A DNA stretch of 35,375 bases from the NCBI GenBank assembly GCA_025362795.1, contig JANYFE010000081.1, positions 1 to 35,375 of the forward strand, read 5' to 3'. Every line of letters starts with the position of its first letter. Positions within the stretch are counted from its first letter, which is position 1. The position numbers were made by a program, and so were the translations under genes. The DNA comes from Rhodobacterales bacterium. GTDB taxonomy: Bacteria; Pseudomonadota; Alphaproteobacteria; Rhodobacterales; Rhodobacteraceae. Positions 9,037-16,807 of this stretch are shown here, one piece after another. The notes beneath the pieces are model-generated. The model did no database searches. It saw only the letters and a list, made by a program, of their open reading frames with translations, and was not told where the DNA came from.

Positions 9037-9066
9037 CACCCAAATCTGTTTGAGTCAGTTTGGGTG
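9037..9066. promoter_or_regulatory. Operator-like dyad between the two divergent transcripts
   Basis: CACCCAAA (9037-9044) and TTTGGGTG (9059-9066) are a perfect 8-bp inverted repeat with a 14-nt centre. The symmetry extends inward (ATCTG against CAG) with one extra base. The left arm touches the start of the minus-strand gene. The dyad covers the place where its -10 region or transcription start should lie if TTGACA at 9080-9085 (minus strand) is the -35. This geometry fits a repressor or autoregulator that could control both halves of the locus. No regulator gene is apparent in the adjacent genes. Confidence 0.5.
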
Positions 9067-9085
9067 GCGCGCGGAAACTTGTCAA
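9057..9085 (-). promoter_or_regulatory. Candidate promoter for the minus-strand pair
   Basis: The minus strand reads a perfect TTGACA at 9085-9080. After a 17-nt spacer comes a poor -10 (CAAACT, 9062-9057). The position, about 25-50 nt before ATG 9033, is right for the 1031-aa protein and SNF2 pair. The weak -10 and its overlap with the dyad suggest regulated or activator-dependent expression, which is inference. Confidence 0.35.
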
Positions 9086-9156
9086 TAAGCTACGAAAAAA
9101 GCTTGATTTTCGCCCATGGGCTGTATCCAGTGCATATTGTTCCCGCACTCGCCGGT

Positions 9157-9179
9157 CAGCCCGGCCGAGGCCGGGGCTG
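9157..9179. promoter_or_regulatory. G+C-rich hairpin in the leader of the helicase operon
   Basis: CAGCCCGGCC (9157-9166) and GGCCGGGGCTG (9169-9179) pair over 10 base pairs with one bulged base and a 2-nt centre. It lies 23 nt upstream of ATG 9202. Neither strand has a T-run after it, so it is not an ordinary intrinsic terminator. It may be an mRNA leader structure or a second protein-binding dyad. If the earlier GTG at 9064 is the true start, it would be inside the coding region. Confidence 0.35.
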
Positions 9180-9201
9180 GTATGATATTGTTTGGCGGTC
9201 G

Positions 9202-11730
9202 ATGCATTTTCACAAACTCCTTGGTCCTGTCCGCCCGCAGCCCGAATTTGAGGCTGAGACCACAGCACTTGAACGCATGATGGCAGCTTTGGCCCAGTCG
9301 CGTGCCCCGGCGACGCCTGATATGGCCGACGCGGTTTGCGCCTATATCACCTCTGCGCCCTACATGCCTGTAAAGGAAGCCACCGCATGGTTGGCAGGGC
9401 TGCTTGGCTGGCACGAGGCCTGGCGCAGTCGCGCCGCGACGATTGCGGATGAGATTTTGGCGGCGCTTTTGGCGGTGGGGGTGTTTGGCACGGGCGTGGG
9501 GTTTGGCCATTTGCTTTTGGTGCCACTTGCGCCGCGCTGCGTGCTGGTGCCGGGTGTTGGGCCGATCCATCTGGCCCCTCGTCCCGTTGCGACAAAGGCT
9601 GGACAAAAAGCGGACCAGCAGCAGGGCGCGATTCCTGGCGGGCTTTTCAAGGCGGGGGATGTAGGCGAAGAGGTGATCTCTTTTGCCGATGCAATCGGCT
9701 TGCCGCCTTTGGATCAGGAGATGCTTGACGCCTTGTCCGGGACCATTGTGCTGGCCCGCGCCGGGGTGGTGTTGCGTGATCTGGCCGCGGATTGGCAAAA
9801 GCGTTTGGTGATCTTGTGCTGCGGTTTTGATACGGCGCAGGGCTTGTGGCGGATGGACGCCACGCGGGCGGCGGCGGTTCTGGCTTGGGCGGGCCTTGTG
9901 CCCGATATAGAGCCAGGCAAAGCCCAGGATCCTGATCAGGCCTTGGTCATTTCCCTGCCTGTCGATCGGCGCGTCATCGTGACCGCGGGTCCGGGCAGCG
10001 GCAAGACCCACGTGGTCTGCCAGCGCCTTGCACAGCTTTTGGATGCTGGAACCGCGGCACCTCGGATGTGGCTTTTGTCCTTTACCCGGGTCGCGGTGGA
10101 GGAACTGCGCGACCGGATTGCCGCTGCAATCAACCGCCCCGACGAAGCCCGCGCGCTGAATGTTGCGACCTTTGACTCCTTTGCCAACCGTTTGCTGAAT
10201 GCAACCCTGCCTGCTGGGGCCCAACGCCCCTCAGGTCACGATGCCGCGGTGCGCGCGGCTTTGCAGATGCTGCGTGATCCGCCTGCCGCTGTGACCGGCT
10301 TTGTTGCAGGCCTTGCCCATGTGGTGATTGACGAAGCGCAGGATCTGCGGGGCGACAGGCTTGAGCTGATGCGGGCCTTTCTCGAGCTTTTGCCTGCCGG
10401 TTGTGGGGTGACGATCCTAGGAGATGCGGCGCAGTCGATCTATGGGTTTTCGACGAGCCCGGTGGGGGATTCTGCTTTACACAGTTTGCTGGACCCAATG
10501 CCCAGCTATGCGACAATGACGCTTGGCACCGATCACCGGACCCGCAATCCTGGGCTGGCGGACTTTTTTGTCGCAACCCGTGCCACTTTGAATGCCAAAG
10601 GGCAAAGCGGGCATGAGATCTATGCCCTCACCCGCCAAAGCATCGAGCGCTTTGCAACGCCCGCGCCACGCGGGGTGCTTGACCCGGTTTTGCCTCCCGG
10701 GCAGGGCAGCATGGTGCTGTTCCGCGGGCGGCACGCAATCTTGTCGGAAAGTCATCGGTTGATGCGGGCCGATGTCGCCTTCCGGTTGCGCCCCTCGGGG
10801 CATGGCGATTTGATTCAGCCTTGGATTGGCGCAGCTCTGGCTGGGTTGCCAGGCCGCGCAATGGTGGCTTCGTCCGAGATCGCGGCGCGTATTGAAGGGG
10901 TGCAGGCCGTTCTTCAGGGCCGAGATCTGGATCAGCTTTGGACCGAGTTGAACCACCTTGCGGACAGCCCCGGCGCGCAGTTGGACATGTCACGTTTGCA
11001 ACGGCGGCTGGGCCAGTCGCTGCCACCGCGCCTGTTGCGGCGGTTTCTTGGCCATGCGGGTCCGCTTTTGGGCACGATCCACGGGGCCAAGGGGCTAGAG
11101 GCCGAAGATGTACTGTTGATGCTGCCCTATGCGCCGCCAGATACGCCCTTTGCAGGCACACAAGTCCGCACCAAGGCCGATCCTTTGGAAGAGGCGCGGG
11201 TTCTGTATGTCGGGGCAACGCGGGCCAAGTCCAAGCTTTACATTGGCAGCCAAAGGCCAAGCCATATGCAAAAGCTGGCTGGCGGGCGGTTGTGGCGCGG
11301 TTACACCGGAGATTTCAGCGTCGAGATTGGGCTTGCGGGCGATGTGCTGCCGATCCTTCCCGCCGCTGATCCCCAAACCCGCGCGGCGGCCTTAATGACT
11401 GCCGCCGAAGCGCTGGCTGCACCTGGCCTTTCGCCCAAGGCGGTGCCTGGTGTTGCCTTGCTTGATGAGAAAAACGGGGCTTGGGCGATTTATCGGGCCA
11501 ATGCGCAGGGCCTTTCCATTGGTCCGCCGTTGGGGCAGCTGTCACCCGAGGCGGTGGCCGACATCGCGCGGATTGCAGGATGCGACGTGGCTGCTCTGCC
11601 GAGCCGGATTGGCGGTTTCTTCCTGTCCGGGGCTGCGACCTGCACCTGGACCGATGGTGATGACAGCGGCATCGCCTTGGTTCCCGTGGTGTGCGGCCTT
11701 GCCTCAATTTCAATGGAGGGTAATTCGTGA
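9202..11730 (+). CDS. UvrD/Rep-like SF1 helicase, first gene of the DrmA-DrmB operon
   Basis: 842 residues from ATG 9202. The frame stays open back to GTG 9064 (46 more residues); ATG is preferred because the extension runs through the hairpin and dyad and lacks a ribosome-binding site. Residues 1-250 have no recognised domain and seem extra compared with plain UvrD. The helicase follows: motif I GPGSGKT (263-269, Lys268), FTRVAVEELRDRI (Ia), motif II VVIDEAQD (Asp377-Glu378), motif III GDAAQSIYGF, IHGAKGLEAEDVLLM (motif V), and LYVGATRAKSKLYIG (motif VI). It should be an ATP-driven 3'-5' translocase on single-stranded DNA. Its stop overlaps the DrmA start (GTGA), so it is co-translated with the DISARM core. 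About 90 residues after motif VI look accessory. Confidence 0.85.
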   Translation: MHFHKLLGPVRPQPEFEAETTALERMMAALAQSRAPATPDMADAVCAYITSAPYMPVKEATAWLAGLLGWHEAWRSRAATIADEILAALLAVGVFGTGVGFGHLLLVPLAPRCVLVPGVGPIHLAPRPVATKAGQKADQQQGAIPGGLFKAGDVGEEVISFADAIGLPPLDQEMLDALSGTIVLARAGVVLRDLAADWQKRLVILCCGFDTAQGLWRMDATRAAAVLAWAGLVPDIEPGKAQDPDQALVISLPVDRRVIVTAGPGSGKTHVVCQRLAQLLDAGTAAPRMWLLSFTRVAVEELRDRIAAAINRPDEARALNVATFDSFANRLLNATLPAGAQRPSGHDAAVRAALQMLRDPPAAVTGFVAGLAHVVIDEAQDLRGDRLELMRAFLELLPAGCGVTILGDAAQSIYGFSTSPVGDSALHSLLDPMPSYATMTLGTDHRTRNPGLADFFVATRATLNAKGQSGHEIYALTRQSIERFATPAPRGVLDPVLPPGQGSMVLFRGRHAILSESHRLMRADVAFRLRPSGHGDLIQPWIGAALAGLPGRAMVASSEIAARIEGVQAVLQGRDLDQLWTELNHLADSPGAQLDMSRLQRRLGQSLPPRLLRRFLGHAGPLLGTIHGAKGLEAEDVLLMLPYAPPDTPFAGTQVRTKADPLEEARVLYVGATRAKSKLYIGSQRPSHMQKLAGGRLWRGYTGDFSVEIGLAGDVLPILPAADPQTRAAALMTAAEALAAPGLSPKAVPGVALLDEKNGAWAIYRANAQGLSIGPPLGQLSPEAVADIARIAGCDVAALPSRIGGFFLSGAATCTWTDGDDSGIALVPVVCGLASISMEGNS

Positions 11731-14700
11731 GAGATGACACCGCACGCCAGTTAATCGTCAACCGTCTGCATGAAGATCTGATTGGCCCGCTGGACGGCGC
11801 GCAGGAGATTTTTAATGACCGGCCGACCGACAGGTATCTGACCGGAATGCTGTTCCCACCCCGCACCGCAATCGCCCAGATCGAAAATGACGAGGCCGAG
11901 GCGGCAGGCGTTGATAGCGATACGTCGGTCCAGGACGCCGCAAGTCCGTTTTCATCAGCTCTGCGGCCGTCTTCTGCCGGGCTGTCCTTTGCGGTCATGG
12001 CTTTGGGGGCACGTCCGGCGGCCGTCGATGTCTTTATTTCAGCTGGGGTCTACGTTGCCGCTGACGCTGCTTTGGGGAAGGGCAAAGCGGCGACTAAGGG
12101 GGCGAGCAAGGTGGAAGGCCGGGCCCGGGTTTGGCACCGCGCCGAGGTCACCTTCGAAGACACTTTGCCCATCGGCGAGATTGCCGCTAAAGGCGGGGTG
12201 CGGCGTTTGGACGGTGCAGCACTTGGCATCAATGGGATGCAGCTTTACATCCGCGCCGCCCAGATTGCCGGGGGGCCGGTCCTGGTGACCTTGGCTGTGT
12301 CAAATCTGCACCTGATTTCCAGCGGCACTGATCCTGACGAACAGGTGTTTTTTCAGGTCCAACTGATCGCCCGCCCGGCACCGGGGACGCGGTTCTGCGA
12401 AAAACCCGCTTCCTTGCGGCAAGTCGATGTCGAGGACGACGACCTTGCCGCCGCCGCGTTGATCTATCGCGATGTACGCGACTATGTGGTGGGCCATACT
12501 TGTGCCGCGCGGTTCGTCGAAGAGGGGGGCGAGGTCACGGAGTTGGGCACCGACTGGCTGCCCACGGCCATTGTGCGGAAACCGCGCGAAACTGGCGATC
12601 CGATCTTTGACGCGCTGACCAAAGCCGGGCAGGGAGAGGGACAGGATGGGCCGCTGGATGCCAAATGGCTGTCAGAGGCCCCAGCTGATCAGATGCTGGC
12701 CGGGCTTGCCCAGCTTGTGGCACTGTATGAAACTTGGATCGATGCCGAGGGGGTCAAAGGCCAGGCCCTGAGAGACCCTGCGTTGCGCGCCCGGTTCCTG
12801 GTGCACGCGGCCACTTGTCATGCCACTGCGGGACGTATCCGGGCGGGTATTGTCCTTTTGGGCCATGATCCCCATGCCTTGGCAGCGTTTAGGCTGGCCA
12901 ATCGGGCGATGTGGCTACAAGACCGCTGGAAAAAGGACCGCCAAGACCGCAAGGACCGGCTGACTTGGCGGCCCTTTCAGCTGGCTTTTGTGCTGTTGAC
13001 GCTTTGTTCGGCCAGCTCGGGCACCGATCCTGACCGCGAAGTGATGGACCTGCTGTGGTTCCCAACGGGGGGCGGCAAGACTGAGGCTTATCTGCTATTG
13101 ACCGCCTATGTGATCTTCCTGCGACGGTTGCGCGCAGCGGGTGGGCCTGAGGGGGCCGGGGTCACGGTTTTCATGCGCTACACCCTCCGGCTTTTGACGA
13201 TCCAGCAGTTCCAGCGTGCCGCGGCGGTGATCCTTGCCTGTGATCTGTTGCGCAGAAGTTCCGACCTTACGGGCGCTATACAACTGCCCGGCCATTTTGC
13301 CACCGATGAGCCGATTGCGATTGGGTTGTGGGTGGGCGCGGAATCCGTGCCCAACAGACTGGCCGAAGCGATTGAGGCCCTGACCCGCGAAAGTCTCGGC
13401 GATCAGCCTGCCTCAAACCCACGCCGCCTGACACGCTGCCCCCAGTGCAATGGGTTGCTGCATTGGGCGGCGAATGACGCCAAGACCGACCTGCAGGTGA
13501 CCTGCCGCAGCGCGCGCTGCAGCCTAGCAGGCGCGCCCTTGCCGGTGGTGACGGTGGACGATCTGATCTATCAGCGCCTGCCCGCCCTGATGATCGGTAC
13601 CGCAGACAAATACGCCCAACTTGCCCGAGAGCCGAGGACGGGAAAGCTGTTCGGTCTGGGCACGAACCACGCCCCGCCCGACCTTATCATACAAGATGAA
13701 TTGCACCTGATCTCGGGGCCTTTGGGCACCATCTCGGGGCTTTATGAAATCGCCATTGACGAGTTGTGCAGCCATCAGGGCAACCGGCCCAAGGTTATCG
13801 GTTCAACGGCCACCATCCGCCGCGCCGAAACACAAATCCGCGCCCTGTTTGACCGCAAGGCCGCGCAGTTTCCGCCGCCCGGTCTGGACCACGGCAATTC
13901 GGGGTTTGCCGCCACCGATGAAAGCGATCCAGGTCGGCTTTATGTTGGTGTTACCACGACCGGCCGGTCGGCCAAGTTTACCTTGCAGGCGGTCATGGCC
14001 TCTTTGATGCAGGCAGCTGCCAACTCACAGATTCCAGCAGCACAGGCAGATGGCTATTGGACACTGGTAGCCTATTTCAACGCTTTGCGGGAACTGGGCG
14101 GCGCGCTGACGCTGGCGCGCGACGACGTTGGCCGGTCAATCAAGCAATATGCCCAAAGGAGACCCGATGAAGATGAGCGTGAGCTGCCGCCCCCGGTCGA
14201 ACTGACCAGCCGGATCAGCGCGTCCCAGATCAACGAAATCCTGGACCGGCTGGATCAGCCGCGCGGCCATGCCGATTGTGTGTCGACGGTATTGGCCAGC
14301 AACATGATCTCGGTCGGCGTCGATGTGGCGCGGCTGGGGGTGATGGTGGTCAACGGTCAGCCAAAGACGATTGCCGAATATATCCAGGCCACCAGCCGGG
14401 TCGGGCGCGCCGCCATTCCCGGGTTGGTTGTATCGATTTGCAACGCCAACAAGCCGCGCGACCGCAGCCGCTATGAAAGCTTTCAAAACTGGCACCGTGC
14501 GCTTTATCGCGATGTCGAGGCAACCGGCGTCACCCCCTTTGCCGAACGCGCCCGCGAACGTGCCTTGCATGCGGCCTTTGTCATCTGTGCCCGCCACTTG
14601 ATCCCCGAGCTGCGCCACAGCCCTTCGGGCGCGATGGCGGTGCGACCCGAGCTTGAGGAGATCCTTGGTCGCATCGTGGCACGTGCGCGCTCGGTTCAAC

Positions 14701-14930
14701 AAAGCCCCGCCGAAACCGCAGGGGCCGAGGGAGAGCTACGGACCTTCCTTGATCTTTGGGTCAACCGGCCGGACCTGACCGAATACTGGGACAAGTGGAA
14801 GAACAGCCTGCTGACTTCTGCCGAAGAGGCGCAGGACAAAAGCCGCACGGCTGGGCTTTTGCCGCGCCCGACCCCCAATTCCCTGCGCTCGGTCGAGGCG
14901 TCAACAGCCTTTGCCCTGCGCGACTATTGA
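11727..14930 (+). CDS. drmA: DrmA, DISARM SF2 helicase
   Basis: 1067 residues from GTG 11727, overlapping the upstream stop by 4 nt, with GGAGGG at 11715-11720 as ribosome-binding site. Motif I is WFPTGGGKTEAYL (Lys451) and motif II is LIIQDELHLISGP (Asp657, Glu658, His660). A GSTATIRRAE block is motif III. Motifs V-VI are SVGVDVARLGVMVV and ATSRVGRA (889-894). A four-cysteine segment (CPQCNGLLHW then CRSARCSL, roughly 571-595) may bind zinc. The TGGGKTEAY, DELH and TSRVGR signatures are those of DrmA. In characterised DISARM, DrmA works with DrmB on invading DNA and the complex is stimulated by single-stranded ends. Here DrmB follows directly. About 430 residues precede motif I, as is usual for the family. 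Confidence 0.88.
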   Translation: MRDDTARQLIVNRLHEDLIGPLDGAQEIFNDRPTDRYLTGMLFPPRTAIAQIENDEAEAAGVDSDTSVQDAASPFSSALRPSSAGLSFAVMALGARPAAVDVFISAGVYVAADAALGKGKAATKGASKVEGRARVWHRAEVTFEDTLPIGEIAAKGGVRRLDGAALGINGMQLYIRAAQIAGGPVLVTLAVSNLHLISSGTDPDEQVFFQVQLIARPAPGTRFCEKPASLRQVDVEDDDLAAAALIYRDVRDYVVGHTCAARFVEEGGEVTELGTDWLPTAIVRKPRETGDPIFDALTKAGQGEGQDGPLDAKWLSEAPADQMLAGLAQLVALYETWIDAEGVKGQALRDPALRARFLVHAATCHATAGRIRAGIVLLGHDPHALAAFRLANRAMWLQDRWKKDRQDRKDRLTWRPFQLAFVLLTLCSASSGTDPDREVMDLLWFPTGGGKTEAYLLLTAYVIFLRRLRAAGGPEGAGVTVFMRYTLRLLTIQQFQRAAAVILACDLLRRSSDLTGAIQLPGHFATDEPIAIGLWVGAESVPNRLAEAIEALTRESLGDQPASNPRRLTRCPQCNGLLHWAANDAKTDLQVTCRSARCSLAGAPLPVVTVDDLIYQRLPALMIGTADKYAQLAREPRTGKLFGLGTNHAPPDLIIQDELHLISGPLGTISGLYEIAIDELCSHQGNRPKVIGSTATIRRAETQIRALFDRKAAQFPPPGLDHGNSGFAATDESDPGRLYVGVTTTGRSAKFTLQAVMASLMQAAANSQIPAAQADGYWTLVAYFNALRELGGALTLARDDVGRSIKQYAQRRPDEDERELPPPVELTSRISASQINEILDRLDQPRGHADCVSTVLASNMISVGVDVARLGVMVVNGQPKTIAEYIQATSRVGRAAIPGLVVSICNANKPRDRSRYESFQNWHRALYRDVEATGVTPFAERARERALHAAFVICARHLIPELRHSPSGAMAVRPELEEILGRIVARARSVQQSPAETAGAEGELRTFLDLWVNRPDLTEYWDKWKNSLLTSAEEAQDKSRTAGLLPRPTPNSLRSVEASTAFALRDY

Positions 14931-14946
14931 ATGTGAGTGTGCCCCC

Positions 14947-16803
14947 ATGACCGGAATCGGCAAGATCAGACGCAGCCAGGTGATCGGTACCTACGGCCCT
15001 GGCGCGATCATCGACTTTCGCAGCCCCGAAGGCGCGCCGATTTCGGCGGTTTCGGGTGGGCTTGAGCTGTGGGAAGAAGCAAAACTGGACCATCGTCAAC
15101 GCATCCACGAGGTGCGGTTGCAAGCCAGTCTCAAGGTGGATTTCTTCCACCAGCCGCCGGTGGGAAAATACAAGACCGCTGCCAGGGACGCCAAGGGTTA
15201 TGCCATCGAGGAAGACCGCGAACTGCCCGCCGTCCGTTTCCCCGAATGGTGTTTCTGCCCGTCCTGCGATCGTCTGAAACACATCCGCGACTGGGTCAGC
15301 GATCCGGCCAAGCCTGACCGTTGGTGCCCGGTTTGCTCGGGGCAAAAGGGCAAGCCCAAGCGGCAGTTTGTTGTGCCCGTGCGTCTGGTTGTTGCCTGCG
15401 AAGCCGGGCATCTGGACGAGTTTCCTTGGGATCGTTGGGTTGGCCATGCCGAAGGCTGCAAGCGGCGCGATCTGAAACTGGTCGGCGAGGCGGCCGGTCT
15501 GGCTGGCCTCGTTGTGAAATGTGACGGCTGCGGGGCCGAGAAATCCCTGGCCAAGGCTTACGGCCCCCATGCGCTCGAGCGGATCGGCCAAAGTTGCACC
15601 GGCCGCCGCCCTTGGCTGCCGCTGGCCCACCGCGAGGCCTGTGGCCATGCCGCCGCCGTCATCCAGCGCGGCGCGTCCAATGCCTGGTTTCCCATCGTGG
15701 AAAGCGCCATTGACATCCCGCCCTTCAGCGATGAATTCACGCAATTCATTCGTCAGGAACAGTATTGGAAGGCCTTCAAGGCGCTGGGCGATCCGGCTCA
15801 TATCCGCGGCGTGATCGAGGATAACGAGTTGATGGAGGAATGGCACGGTCCCCCCATGACCCTGCGCGAGATGGAGGCGCAGATCCGCCGCATTTTTGAC
15901 CGCGATCAACAAGGACCGGAAACCGACCTGCGCGCCGAAGAATACGCCCGGCTCGTCGCCCCTCCGACCCAAGGCGTCACGGACCGCAACTTCAAGATCG
16001 AGGTCGAGGCCATCCCGGATGGGCTGGCGGGGTTTGTGGGCCACCTTGTTCGGGTTGAACGCCTGCGCGAGGTGCGGGTTCTGACCGGTTTTACCCGCCT
16101 GACCGCGCTGGGCCAGGAAAGACAGGCCCGCGAACCAGCCAGCCTGTCTGGCAGCAAGAAAAAAAACTGGTTACCCGCTGTCGAAGTATTTGGTGAGGGG
16201 ATATTCGTCACCCTTGACCTTGTGCGCCTGCGCGAATGGGAGCAGTGGCCTCCGGTGTGTGCGCGCATCGCGGCGCTGAACGCGCAGCTGGAACAGGCGG
16301 CCAAAGCGCGGGGCGGAACGCCGGTGGCCCCTTGGCCACTGACGGCCCGGCGTGTCCTGATCCATACCCTATGTCACGCCGTCATTGACCGTCTGTCCCT
16401 TGACTGCGGCTATTCCAGCTCTTCGGTCCGCGAGCGTCTCTACTCCGGGCCCGAGGGCAGCGACATGGCCGGGTTCCTGATCTACACCTCGGCCCCCGGC
16501 GCCGACGGCACACTGGGCGGCTTGTCGCGCGAAGGGCGCGCCGAACGCTTTGGCGCGACCCTGCGCAAAGCGATTGACGACACGCGCTGGTGCTCATCTG
16601 ACCCCTTGTGCTCGGACGGGCTGGCGGCCCTGTTCGACAGCGGCAACCACGCGGCTTGTCATGCTTGCTGCTTCCTGCCTGAAACCGCTTGCGAGCATTT
16701 CAATCAATACCTTGACCGCGCCTTGGTGACCGGCACGCCCGAAGAACAGTCGCAACCTAGCGAAACGTCTCTCTCCCTTGCATTCTTCCCGTCAGGATAT
16801 TGA
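14947..16803 (+). CDS. drmB: DrmB, DISARM zinc-ribbon and DUF1998 protein
   Basis: 618 residues from ATG 14947, 16 nt after the DrmA stop. The first residues, GIGKIRRSQVIGTYGPGAII, are the hallmark N-terminus of DrmB. Cys104, Cys107, Cys127 and Cys130 form a zinc ribbon. CEAGHLDEFPWDRW (from Cys151) and CDGCGAEK add further zinc ligands. The C-terminal DUF1998 region includes HTLCHAVIDRLSLDCGYSSS, RERLYSG, a DGTLGGL turn, and the cysteine cluster CSSDPLC with CHACCFLPETACEHFNQYLD. DUF1998 often sits at the end of SF2 helicases; in DISARM it is on this separate protein, which partners DrmA. I read it as the second half of a bipartite helicase complex. Confidence 0.88.
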   Translation: MTGIGKIRRSQVIGTYGPGAIIDFRSPEGAPISAVSGGLELWEEAKLDHRQRIHEVRLQASLKVDFFHQPPVGKYKTAARDAKGYAIEEDRELPAVRFPEWCFCPSCDRLKHIRDWVSDPAKPDRWCPVCSGQKGKPKRQFVVPVRLVVACEAGHLDEFPWDRWVGHAEGCKRRDLKLVGEAAGLAGLVVKCDGCGAEKSLAKAYGPHALERIGQSCTGRRPWLPLAHREACGHAAAVIQRGASNAWFPIVESAIDIPPFSDEFTQFIRQEQYWKAFKALGDPAHIRGVIEDNELMEEWHGPPMTLREMEAQIRRIFDRDQQGPETDLRAEEYARLVAPPTQGVTDRNFKIEVEAIPDGLAGFVGHLVRVERLREVRVLTGFTRLTALGQERQAREPASLSGSKKKNWLPAVEVFGEGIFVTLDLVRLREWEQWPPVCARIAALNAQLEQAAKARGGTPVAPWPLTARRVLIHTLCHAVIDRLSLDCGYSSSSVRERLYSGPEGSDMAGFLIYTSAPGADGTLGGLSREGRAERFGATLRKAIDDTRWCSSDPLCSDGLAALFDSGNHAACHACCFLPETACEHFNQYLDRALVTGTPEEQSQPSETSLSLAFFPSGY

Positions 16804-16807
16804 TTTT

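Noticed and set aside
9082-10224. Long minus-strand open frame (380 codons)
   Set aside because: It lies opposite the UvrD-like helicase, whose motifs are clear. The translation is basic and low in structure, as expected of a shadow frame in G+C-rich DNA.
14761-16044. Long minus-strand open frame (427 codons)
   Set aside because: It is antisense to the DrmA 3' end and DrmB. It has no recognisable motif or ribosome-binding site.
16778-16807. TTG 16778 as start of the NERD-helicase
   Set aside because: It would overlap DrmB by 26 nt without a ribosome-binding site. ATG 16808 directly after the DrmB stop is the better choice.
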